Notes under the pieces: model-generated
The model's input: only the letters and a program-made list of their open reading frames with translations
Told to the model about the DNA's origin: nothing
Database searches by the model: none
In this document: positions 1-6,054 of the stretch, piece by piece
How the letters are laid out: the number at the start of each line of letters is the position of its first letter
Position numbering within the stretch: the stretch's first letter is position 1
From: Christensenella sp. UBA7597
GTDB lineage: Bacteria > Bacillota > Clostridia > Christensenellales > Borkfalkiaceae
DNA length: 12,046 bases
Direction: 5' to 3'
NCBI GenBank assembly: GCA_002474405.1
Contig: DLQW01000045.1
Location: 2,481 to 14,526, forward strand
Program-made: the position numbers and the translations under genes

Positions 1-63
1 AAGGGAACGAAGCACAAAACCTTTCGGTTGCGCCGAGAAAAACGGCGTAAACAACAAAATTGA
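1..63 (+). CDS. possible C-terminal end of an upstream gene (partial)
   Basis: Frame 1 is open from the first base to a TGA at 61-63 and encodes a very basic tail (KGTKHKTFRLRREKRRKQQN). Its stop overlaps the TTG start of the next small gene in the arrangement ATTGA, which is typical of translationally coupled genes inside an operon. A basic tail of this kind could end a DNA-binding protein such as a second recombinase, but 20 residues are too few to assign it. The other two forward frames close at 48-50 and shortly after 75, and either could instead be the true frame. Confidence 0.3.
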   Translation, partial: KGTKHKTFRLRREKRRKQQN

Positions 64-275
64 AAGACGAAACGAAGTTTAAGGCGGAAAAAAATACAAC
101 GGTGATCGATTTGGAAACAGGAACGCTGTATGAGGGCGAATTTGCTATCCCCGATAGCGTAATCGAGCGGAGTTCGCTGATATTAGCGAATATTCTGCTC
201 GATGATGTGCAAAAGACGGATAAACCGAAGAAGCTGACGCCTAAGAATGTGTTTAAAGTACTACGCCAAACATAA
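60..275 (+). CDS. small hypothetical protein of a recombinase module (71 aa)
   Basis: I do not recognise this protein. The frame starts with TTG at 60 and ends at TAA 273-275. There is no clear Shine-Dalgarno site, so translation may depend on coupling to the frame that ends at 61-63. The N-terminus is Lys/Glu-rich. The middle (VIDLETGTLYEGEFAIPDSV) looks like a short beta hairpin, followed by a probable helix (IERSSLILANILLDD) and a Lys/Pro-rich tail. There is no membrane segment or signal peptide. It lies 113 bases upstream of the serine recombinase on the same strand with A-rich codon use like the recombinase, so it probably belongs to the same mobile element. Function is unknown. An accessory or regulatory protein of the element is only a guess from position. 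Confidence 0.6.
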   Translation: MKDETKFKAEKNTTVIDLETGTLYEGEFAIPDSVIERSSLILANILLDDVQKTDKPKKLTPKNVFKVLRQT

Positions 276-280
276 TAATT

Positions 281-369
281 ATGCCAGACATAGTACAAAA
301 ACGGGTAAAAATGTCAGACATAACACCGAAAAACAGTAAAAAACGGTGTAAAAATGCCTGACATAACAC
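281..369. repeat. three near-identical palindromes ATGYC-W-GACAT
   Basis: Three 16-base direct repeats lie at 281-296, 311-326 and 354-369, with consensus ATGYCWGACATARYAC. The first 11 bases of each form a dyad. The middle copy (311-321) is perfect (ATGTC-A-GACAT), and the outer two each have one mismatched pair. Centres are at 286, 316 and 359, so the spacings of 30 and 43 are close to three and four helical turns. They fill the gap between the 71-aa gene and the recombinase, and the last one lies just upstream of the recombinase Shine-Dalgarno. They may be an operator or recombinase-binding sub-sites. The array is visible in the sequence, but its role is inferred. Confidence 0.75.
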
Positions 370-388
370 GATTTAAGGAGGTGAAACA

Positions 389-2044
389 ATGAAAAAGCGA
401 GTAGTGATCTATGCGAGATTTAGTTCTTACGGTCAGACGGAGCAGTCGATCGAAGGGCAACTTCGCGAGTGCTACGACTTCGCAAGGAGGAACGAATACG
501 CGGTGATCGGCGAGTATATCGACAGAGCGATGACGGGAACGAACGATAAACGCCCGTCTTTTTTGAAAATGATTGACGACAGCAAAAAGAAAACGTTTGA
601 TTTTGTTCTCGTGTATCAGCTCGACAGATTTGCGCGAAACAGATACGACAGCGCGAATTATAAAGCGAAGTTAAAGAAAAACGGCGTGCGCGTGTTATCG
701 GCGAAAGAGAGCATTACCGACGACGCGAGCGGCATTCTGGTAGAAGGTATGCTTGAAAGTATGGCGGAATATTATTCCGCGGAACTTTCGCAAAAAGTAA
801 AGCGCGGAATTAAGGAAAGTTTAATCAAAGGCAATTTTATAGGAGGTTACGGTTTGTTCGGGTATTCAATCATAGATAAAAAATGGACGATCAATCCCTA
901 CGAAGCGAGAATAGTAAAAGAAGCGTTTACGAGATATAGTAACGGCGAGAAAGCGAAAGACATTGCGGAATGGATGAATTCGCAAGGCGTAAAAAATCGT
1001 GCGGGAAATGATTTTGAAGTCAACGCTTTTGCGCGAATGATTCGAAACGAGAGATATACGGGAAAACTTCGCGAGGGCGAAACCTTGTATACGAATATCA
1101 TTCCGCCGATTATAGACGAGAAATTGTTTTGGCAATGTAATACGATAATGGACGCGCACAAACACAAATCTCGTCAGACCAACGATTTGCACTCGTACAT
1201 ATTGAGCGGAAAACTTTTCTGCGGGTATTGCAATAGTATGATGACGGCGGAAACGGGAACGAGCGTAACGGGCAAAGTATATCATTATTATAAATGTTTC
1301 GGCAAGAAGCAGAAAAACGTTTCCTGCACGAAGAAGAACGCCAAAAAAGACGCGCTTGAAAATCTTGTGTTCAATGCTACGATAAAATACGTGTTACGTC
1401 CCGACATTATCGACAAGGCGGCAAAAATTATAACGAAGAGATTTAATTCGGATTTGAAGAAGTCGGCGGTATTGCAAACGCTTGAAAAAGATCTGGCGAT
1501 GTGCAATAAAGCGATCGACGGAATTATGGCGGCAATCGAACAAGGGATCGTAACGAAAACCACAAGAGAACGCCTGACGGATTTGGAACGGCAACAAAGC
1601 GTTTATGAAGAAAAGCTTGCCGTCGAGCAGGCGAAGCAAGTGAAACCGATAACAGAAGATAACGTGCGCGCGTTCATTAAATATTTCGCGAACAAAAGAT
1701 ACGAAACGCAGGAAGCGAAAAACGAGTTTTTCAATTCGTTCATCAATCGCGTGATTTTATATGACAATCGGGCGGTGATTATATACAATATCGATCCGGA
1801 CCACGAAAAGACGATTTCGGCAAAGGACAACCTTGCAATCGAAGAAGCTTTACACAAAGAAAAGCCGATATACAAAGCGACGGACGAAATCGCGAAGTAT
1901 ATCGACGGAGAATTTATAAATACGGCGGCAAACGAGAGCGACGAAGCGGATTTTGAAGCGAAAAACGCGGCAAATAAAGAAAAAAGCTCGCCTGAACATT
2001 CGCAGTTCAAACGAGCTTGTCGTGGCGCAGAAGACGAGATTTGA
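389..2044 (+). CDS. large serine recombinase / site-specific integrase
   Basis: This is a large serine recombinase that cuts and rejoins DNA at attachment sites through a phosphoserine link. The resolvase catalytic domain (about residues 4-150) carries YARFSS, with Ser12 the expected nucleophile and Arg10 beside it, and LDRFAR (77-83) with the conserved Asp79, Arg80 and Arg83. The recombinase DNA-binding domain follows (about 155-260). A zinc ribbon has Cys278, Cys281, Cys303 and Cys313, and a coiled-coil region covers about 355-420. The start is fixed by AAGGAGGTG at 375-383. A length of 551 residues is normal for phage or conjugative-element integrases. The oddity is the C-terminus. From about residue 532 it is encoded by the inverted repeat of a tRNA terminator, and residues 546-551 plus the stop are antisense to the 3' end of tRNA-Ser. 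That tail is probably host DNA read in frame after integration. No terminator for this strand is seen downstream. Confidence 0.95.
   Translation: MKKRVVIYARFSSYGQTEQSIEGQLRECYDFARRNEYAVIGEYIDRAMTGTNDKRPSFLKMIDDSKKKTFDFVLVYQLDRFARNRYDSANYKAKLKKNGVRVLSAKESITDDASGILVEGMLESMAEYYSAELSQKVKRGIKESLIKGNFIGGYGLFGYSIIDKKWTINPYEARIVKEAFTRYSNGEKAKDIAEWMNSQGVKNRAGNDFEVNAFARMIRNERYTGKLREGETLYTNIIPPIIDEKLFWQCNTIMDAHKHKSRQTNDLHSYILSGKLFCGYCNSMMTAETGTSVTGKVYHYYKCFGKKQKNVSCTKKNAKKDALENLVFNATIKYVLRPDIIDKAAKIITKRFNSDLKKSAVLQTLEKDLAMCNKAIDGIMAAIEQGIVTKTTRERLTDLERQQSVYEEKLAVEQAKQVKPITEDNVRAFIKYFANKRYETQEAKNEFFNSFINRVILYDNRAVIIYNIDPDHEKTISAKDNLAIEEALHKEKPIYKATDEIAKYIDGEFINTAANESDEADFEAKNAANKEKSSPEHSQFKRACRGAEDEI
1980..2018 (-). 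terminator. intrinsic terminator of tRNA-Ser, inside the recombinase frame
   Basis: Read on the minus strand, AAGCTCG (2018-2012) pairs with CGAGCTT (1990-1984). An inner stem TGAAC/GTTCA (2009-2005 with 1997-1993) closes the loop. A run of six T follows at 1985-1980. The U-run exists only in the minus direction, so it ends the tRNA-Ser transcript, five bases after the CCA end. The whole element lies within the last codons of the recombinase gene. Confidence 0.8.
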
Positions 2045-2113
2045 ACTCGTGCCACCATTACTGATGCTACTCCCTTAGCAGGGGAGCCCCTTGAGCCTCT
2101 TGGGTACTTCTGC
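2023..2113 (-). tRNA. tRNA-Ser (anticodon GCT)
   Basis: This is a complete class II tRNA of 91 bases including an encoded CCA (TGG at 2023-2025 on the plus strand). The acceptor stem GCAGAAG/CTTCTGC pairs 2113-2107 with 2033-2027, with G as discriminator. The anticodon stem CTCCC/GGGAG encloses the loop CTGCTAA, giving anticodon GCT (plus-strand AGC at 2077-2079), which reads serine codons AGC and AGU. A long variable arm (CATC/GGTG) marks it as tRNA-Ser. The T stem is ACGAG/CTCGT. It has its own promoter at 2161-2189 and a terminator at 1980-2018. Its 3' end faces the serine recombinase and overlaps that gene by 22 bases, the usual geometry of an element inserted next to a tRNA. Confidence 0.97.
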
Positions 2114-2160
2114 AACGTTTCAAAAGAGAAGTTTACTCCCTCTCGTTTCCACGCTATATT

Positions 2161-2189
2161 ACTATAACATATTTCAATCGAAAAGTCAA
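2161..2189 (-). promoter_or_regulatory. sigma-A-type promoter of tRNA-Ser
   Basis: On the minus strand, TTGACT (2189-2184) and TATAGT (2166-2161) are separated by exactly 17 bases. The predicted start lies about 40 bases before the tRNA 5' end at 2113, leaving a short leader to be removed by RNase P. Confidence 0.8.
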
Positions 2190-2192
2190 AGC

Positions 2193-2228
2193 TTTTTACA
2201 CGCCCGAACAAAAAATTCCGTGTAAAAA
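2193..2228. repeat. 10-bp inverted repeat between two divergent promoters
   Basis: TTTTTACACG (2193-2202) and CGTGTAAAAA (2219-2228) are perfect inverse copies around a 16-base spacer. The dyad sits just behind the -35 of the tRNA-Ser promoter and upstream of the ppa promoter. Neither side has a convincing U-run beyond the stem. It could be a weak bidirectional terminator or a protein site. The role is unknown. Confidence 0.45.
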
Positions 2229-2270
2229 ATCGAAAAAATCAAAAATTTTCCTTTCAGTCTATTGTTAGCC

Positions 2271-2299
2271 TTGATTTTTCACCAAAAATATGATACAAT
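2271..2299 (+). promoter_or_regulatory. sigma-A-type promoter of ppa
   Basis: TTGATT (2271-2276) and TACAAT (2294-2299) are spaced by 17 bases. The transcript would start near 2306, giving a leader of about 77 bases before the ATG at 2383. Confidence 0.75.
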
Positions 2300-2382
2300 A
2301 TCCGTACTGAAACAAGCGGATGCCCGCAAATCGGATAACGCCCGAAAAACAGGCAGGCTTACAATAACGAGGTAAGAAAACT

Positions 2383-2916
2383 ATGAACATCTGGCACGAT
2401 ATCTCCCCTGAGCGGATCACGGCAAAAACTTTCGAAGCTTTAATCGAAATTCCCAAAGGCTGCAAGGCAAAATACGAACTTGACAAAGAAACGGGACTTT
2501 TACGGCTCGATCGCGTACTGTATACTTCCACGGTTTATCCTGCCAACTACGGCTTTATTCCCCGTACGCTTGCGGAGGACGGAGATCCGCTTGACGTGCT
2601 TGTGCTTTGCGGCGAAAGTATTTATCCGATGACGCTCGTTACCTGTTATCCCATCGGCGTCATCAAAATGACCGATGGCGGCGATCTCGACGAAAAAATC
2701 ATCGCGATTCCCGTAAAAGATCCCACGTATAATTCGTATTACGATATTCACGAACTTCCCGCGCATATTTTCGATGAAATGATGCACTTTTTCGAAGTGT
2801 ACAAATCGCTCGAACACAAGCAGACTACAGTGAAAGAAATCTGCCACCGCGACGAAGCCGTGGAAATCATCAAAAAGTGCGTTGAAATTTACGAAAAGAC
2901 GTATACGAAAAAATAA
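2383..2916 (+). CDS. ppa: inorganic pyrophosphatase, family I (soluble)
   Basis: It hydrolyses pyrophosphate to two phosphates in the cytoplasm. This pulls forward reactions that release PPi, such as DNA, RNA and aminoacyl-tRNA synthesis. The 177-residue length is usual for the Mg-dependent family I enzyme. The family signature DGDPLD is at residues 66-71. Other active-site positions are visible around Glu22, Lys30/Glu32, Arg43 and NYGF (55-58), and at Asp101/Asp103 with Lys105. The start ATG at 2383 follows GAGGT at 2369-2373. The gene is monocistronic, with its own promoter at 2271-2299. It converges on spoIIE with only 26 bases between the stop codons and no clear terminator in the gap. 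Many Clostridia use the unrelated family II (DHH) enzyme, so the presence of family I is a useful lineage trait. Confidence 0.96.
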   Translation: MNIWHDISPERITAKTFEALIEIPKGCKAKYELDKETGLLRLDRVLYTSTVYPANYGFIPRTLAEDGDPLDVLVLCGESIYPMTLVTCYPIGVIKMTDGGDLDEKIIAIPVKDPTYNSYYDIHELPAHIFDEMMHFFEVYKSLEHKQTTVKEICHRDEAVEIIKKCVEIYEKTYTKK

Positions 2917-2942
2917 AAAGCCGAATCGTACAGGCGGACAAA

Positions 2943-5267
2943 TCATGCCGCGCCTTTATACAGCCGCACGGCAACCACGGTGATATCGTCCTGTGCCGTT
3001 CCGTTTTCGCGGCGCAACACCTCGGCAAGTAATTTATCGGCAATCTCCTGCGGGTTATAGCAGGGGATTTTTTTCAGTACGTCCAGTAATTCTCCGGAAG
3101 AGGAAAACGCCGAAGTTACGCCGTCGCTTACAAAAAGCAGAATATCGTTGTCTTTCAGGCAATACGTGGCGGCGGTGGGGCGCATTGCTTCTAAAATACC
3201 CAGCGGCAACGAATCTCCTTCCAGTATTTTCAGCGTATTGTCCGATAAAATAAATCCCATCGGCGAACCGATTTTTACAACGTCCGCTTTGCCGCTGTCC
3301 AGGTCTACCACGGCAACGTCAACACAGGCAAACGTTTCTTCTTTGCTGAACGATAACAGCTTGTTTACGGTGGAAAGCACAAGCTCCGAAGGCATTTTTG
3401 CCCGATAAAAACTTTCCAGAAGAGAAATCGCCGTTTCCGATACCTTTCTGGCATATTCGCCGCTGCCCATTCCGTCGGAGAGCGCCACCATAAATTTGCG
3501 TTCGTCGATGCGTATCACCGAATGCGTGTCTCCGCTGGCGGTTTCTCCTTGTTTTTTCATGCTTGCCACGCCGAACGCCGCGTCGTAAACGGGCTTTTTT
3601 CGCAGAATACAGCAGAATTTGTCGTCGGACAGGGTAATTCTTTCCGAGATCATCATCGGCGATTTCAGAACGTCCGAAGCAACCGCCGCAATTTTTTTCA
3701 CGTCCGCTTTGCCGTACGTTACCAGCGAAAGCACAGGGGAATCGTCTCCGGAAAACGTTTTGCAAAGCATGGTTTCGCTGCATACGATGCCCGCTTTTTG
3801 CAAAGCCGTCGCCACGGCTTTTTCTTTATCCCGCTGCGAGGCGAAAGGCGTGCTTTGCTCCAGCGCCAATCCCTTTAAAATTTCGCTGATCGCCTGAGCC
3901 TGCTTCGATAAAAGCTCTCTGCCGCCGGCAGCGTTGTCCGCTTCCACGATATACTTTCGGTATTCGGCAAGCTGTTTGTTTACGGCAAACAGCAGTCCGC
4001 TCTGGTCCCTGCAGGCAGCGGCAAGCTTTTCGGGAATATCGATGAGACTTACTCTTCCTTTGATACAGCCGATTTCAACCAGTTTTTCAATCTGCGCCCG
4101 CGCGTTCAGTTCTTTGTTGCATTCCGAAAAACCGGGGCATCTGCCGCACACGCCGTCGGAAACGCATTTACACATAAATTCTTTGGCGCCGTCTTTCGAA
4201 TCTTCGGAAGAAAGCGCCGTGAAAGAACTTTCGATTTCGCGGAAAACCGCGGAAATTTCAAACAGCTGTTCGCCGATTGCGGCTCTGTTTCGGTTGATGG
4301 CAATGCGCGAAAGATGCTTTTCCCGGTAAAAGACAAGCTTGTTTTCCGCGCGAGCGATTGCCGAAGGCGGCAGAATCAGAAACGCCAGCGACGGCAACAG
4401 TACGCACAATACCCACGGCACCAGATAAGAAGTCGTCGCTTCGAACACGTTTTCGTATACGCCGAAGAAAAAATAACATAAAATCAGCGCGAATACGGAT
4501 GGCAGTCTGCCCAGAGGGGCAAAAGCGGCATCCGCCACGCCGAAAACAAAAAATTTTGCAAGCGGCACCCCGGTCAATGCGGCGGGCAAAGCCAGCACAA
4601 ACGCCGCAACGACTGCAGAAGCGTCTTTTACGGCGGCGGAGTAAAACAGAAGAATAAAAAACGCCGCGCCGAGGTAAACGTCCGGCGTAAAAGCACGGCA
4701 CAGTCCGATGCCGGAAAGGACGAATAACAGAAGCGAAAAAATAATTTCGTCGGCGCGCAGGCGGCATTTCAAAAGACGGAACAAAATCGCCTTCACCGCG
4801 ACGGAAAGCACGGCGGATAAAAGATAAATCAGCGCCGCCGCGGCGATTTTCTGCACAAGCGCGTCGTTCAGAAAAGAAAACACGGGCGGAAGCGAATAAG
4901 CCGAAAAAGGCGCGAAAATCACAAACAGCGCCAGTGCCGCAAACAGTGCGAAAAAGGGGACAGGCGCGGCTTTACGTGCCGATTCTCTGCTTTCTTCGGC
5001 AAGTTTCCCGTAAACGGTAAATCCGATGAATAAAATCGCGGCTTCTCCCGCGCACACAAGAGAGACGTTACCGCTGAGCGCCACGGCGGAGGTTGCCGCG
5101 AAACAGGCGCAGCAGCCCGTCGGCGACGCGTGCGCGGAAAGCGCCGCAAACAGCAGCGCCAGCGCAAACGGCTCGTAATTGTTTCCGAGAAAGAAAAATA
5201 ATGCGCAAAGCGCCGTAAACGTAAAATAAAGTAAAAAGGTTTTTCCGCTGCGTTCGGTCCGGTGCAT
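2943..5267 (-). CDS. spoIIE: stage II sporulation protein E, membrane PP2C phosphatase
   Basis: SpoIIE dephosphorylates the anti-anti-sigma factor SpoIIAA, which frees sigma-F in the forespore, and it also acts at the polar septum. The 774-residue protein has the family architecture. An N-terminal block of about ten hydrophobic spans (about residues 10-310) is followed by a central regulatory region. This holds a cysteine cluster (Cys366, 368, 374, 377 and 383) of the kind seen in clostridial SpoIIE. A C-terminal PP2C-type phosphatase domain (about 560-770) has metal ligands in SDGMGSGE (Asp598), VSDG (Asp715) and DDITVV (Asp760/761). The start ATG at 5267-5265 has GGAGGG at 5278-5273, five bases away. 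This is strong evidence that the organism can form endospores, or recently could. It is transcribed alone, with a candidate -10 at 5305-5310. Confidence 0.96.
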   Translation of the reverse strand: MHRTERSGKTFLLYFTFTALCALFFFLGNNYEPFALALLFAALSAHASPTGCCACFAATSAVALSGNVSLVCAGEAAILFIGFTVYGKLAEESRESARKAAPVPFFALFAALALFVIFAPFSAYSLPPVFSFLNDALVQKIAAAALIYLLSAVLSVAVKAILFRLLKCRLRADEIIFSLLLFVLSGIGLCRAFTPDVYLGAAFFILLFYSAAVKDASAVVAAFVLALPAALTGVPLAKFFVFGVADAAFAPLGRLPSVFALILCYFFFGVYENVFEATTSYLVPWVLCVLLPSLAFLILPPSAIARAENKLVFYREKHLSRIAINRNRAAIGEQLFEISAVFREIESSFTALSSEDSKDGAKEFMCKCVSDGVCGRCPGFSECNKELNARAQIEKLVEIGCIKGRVSLIDIPEKLAAACRDQSGLLFAVNKQLAEYRKYIVEADNAAGGRELLSKQAQAISEILKGLALEQSTPFASQRDKEKAVATALQKAGIVCSETMLCKTFSGDDSPVLSLVTYGKADVKKIAAVASDVLKSPMMISERITLSDDKFCCILRKKPVYDAAFGVASMKKQGETASGDTHSVIRIDERKFMVALSDGMGSGEYARKVSETAISLLESFYRAKMPSELVLSTVNKLLSFSKEETFACVDVAVVDLDSGKADVVKIGSPMGFILSDNTLKILEGDSLPLGILEAMRPTAATYCLKDNDILLFVSDGVTSAFSSSGELLDVLKKIPCYNPQEIADKLLAEVLRRENGTAQDDITVVAVRLYKGAA

Positions 5268-5304
5268 AATCGCCCTCCGCGATAAATTTTGTTACGATAA
5301 ACAA

Positions 5305-5310
5305 ATTATA
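5305..5310 (-). promoter_or_regulatory. candidate -10 of the spoIIE promoter, lacking a good -35
   Basis: The minus strand has a perfect TATAAT (5310-5305) about 30 bases before the Shine-Dalgarno region of spoIIE. At 16-18 bases upstream there is no hexamer resembling TTGACA, which suggests an activator-dependent promoter. spoIIE is Spo0A-activated in Bacillus, but I see no good Spo0A box here. An 8-bp dyad (5323-5346) occupies the -25 to -48 region instead. Confidence 0.5.
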
Positions 5311-5322
5311 TCACGGCAATCC

Positions 5323-5346
5323 GCGAAAAATTTGGCGGTTTTTCGC
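5323..5346. repeat. 8-bp dyad in the -35 region of spoIIE
   Basis: GCGAAAAA (5323-5330) and TTTTTCGC (5339-5346) are perfect inverse copies with an 8-base spacer. The dyad covers the position where a -35 box should be for the spoIIE promoter. It is a candidate regulator site; which regulator cannot be told. Confidence 0.45.
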
Positions 5347-5441
5347 CGATTTTCCGCAATTTCGTCGTTTCCGTTTTACGGCTTTGTTTCCGAAAAATAA
5401 CCACTGCCAAAACCGAGCGAAGCGCGGAGGATAAAAAGAGC

Positions 5442-5469
5442 AAAAAAGACTTCCCCTTACGGAGAAGTC
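5442..5469 (-). terminator. intrinsic terminator of mazF
   Basis: On the minus strand, GACTTCTCC (5469-5461) pairs with GGGGAAGTC (5456-5448), with one U-G pair and the loop GTAA. Six T follow at 5447-5442, and a second T-run lies shortly after. It begins 16 bases beyond the mazF stop and also insulates spoIIE from mazF read-through. Confidence 0.9.
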
Positions 5470-5485
5470 CCGATGTTATCAATGC

Positions 5486-5845
5486 TCAATGCGCTCTTGA
5501 ATCTACCGAGAATCCGAGCGAAATTAAAATGGCGCGGTTTACGCGGCTCATCGCTTCGGGCGGCAGTTCGCCGATGCGTTCTTTCAGCCTGCGTTTGTCC
5601 AGAGTCCGTATCTGTTCCAGCAGTATTACGCTGTCCTTTGCAAGTCCGTAAGCGGAGGGCAGTTCGATATGCGTGGGAAGCTTCGCTTTGTTGATTTTGC
5701 TTGTTACCGCCGCGGCGATCACGGTGGGGGAATATTTATTGCCTATATCGTTCTGCACCACAAGCACGGGGCGTACGCCGCCTTGCTCGCTGCCTACCAC
5801 CGGTGAAAGATCGGCATAATAAAGTTCGCCTCGTTTAACGTTCAT
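5486..5845 (-). CDS. mazF: MazF/EndoA-type endoribonuclease toxin (PemK family)
   Basis: This is a sequence-specific mRNA interferase, usually held inactive by a MazE antitoxin. It is very close in pattern to Bacillus subtilis EndoA (NdoA). It begins [20 protein letters not shown], and [15 protein letters not shown] recurs at 75-89. The catalytic pair Arg25 and Thr48 sits at the same numbering. The length of 119 residues matches the family (about 116). The start at 5845 is supported by AAGAGGT (5857-5851), five bases upstream. B. subtilis EndoA cuts U^ACAU, and such close homologues are expected to share this, but it is not shown here. In Bacillus the antitoxin gene lies directly upstream. 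Here the upstream gene is pgi with its own terminator, so any antitoxin must be elsewhere or absent. The gene appears monocistronic, with a structured 131-base leader. Confidence 0.95.
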   Translation of the reverse strand: MNVKRGELYYADLSPVVGSEQGGVRPVLVVQNDIGNKYSPTVIAAAVTSKINKAKLPTHIELPSAYGLAKDSVILLEQIRTLDKRRLKERIGELPPEAMSRVNRAILISLGFSVDSRAH

Positions 5846-5861
5846 TTTTTACCTCTTGCGT

Positions 5862-5949
5862 GAAAGACTTCCCTACGATATAATATGTAATATCGCAGTC
5901 TTTCCGTTCGCAACCGAAGTATAGCCGCACCGTCGGCGTTTTATACCGG
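5862..5949 (-). promoter_or_regulatory. two hairpins in the mazF leader, one displaying TACAT
   Basis: The proximal hairpin (5862-5904) has the outer stem GAAAGACT/AGTCTTTC and the inner stem CGATAT/ATATCG, both perfect, with a one-sided bulge between them. On the minus strand its 8-base loop (5889-5882) reads TACATATT, so UACAU would be single-stranded. The distal hairpin (5914-5949) pairs GTATA/TATAC and GCCG/CGGC around a 6-base loop, again with a bulge on one side. The distal hairpin starts 27 bases beyond the pgi terminator. A weak TATAAA (5946-5941, minus) could be a -10, but no promoter is convincing. If transcription starts nearer to the gene, the hairpins may act as DNA dyads instead. 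Confidence 0.5.
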
Positions 5950-5976
5950 ACTTTGAAAAAAAGTGCGGAAAGCGGC

Positions 5977-6011
5977 AAAAAAATTCCGCCGGACGCAATC
6001 GTCCGACGGAA
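5977..6011 (-). terminator. intrinsic terminator of pgi
   Basis: On the minus strand, TTCCGTCGGACG (6011-6000) pairs with CGTCCGGCGGAA (5995-5984), 12 pairs with one U-G, around a 4-base loop. Seven T follow (5983-5977). It is a very stable, classical terminator, 43 bases after the pgi stop. Confidence 0.93.
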
Positions 6012-6054
6012 CTTCGCTGTCTGATGCGGCAGTTACATACTTATCAACGAGAAT

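Noticed and set aside
281..369. Short CRISPR-like array
   Set aside because: The three units are 11-16 bases and palindromic, with unequal spacers of 14 and 27 bases between 16-base units. This is too short and irregular for CRISPR, and no cas gene is present.
1603..2211. 202-codon open frame on the minus strand
   Set aside because: It runs through the tRNA-Ser gene, its terminator and the tRNA promoter, and is antisense to the recombinase. There is no ribosome site.
2917..2942. Search for a shared terminator between the convergent ppa and spoIIE
   Set aside because: Only a 3-bp GCC/GGC pairing is present and there is no adequate U-run, so no terminator is claimed.
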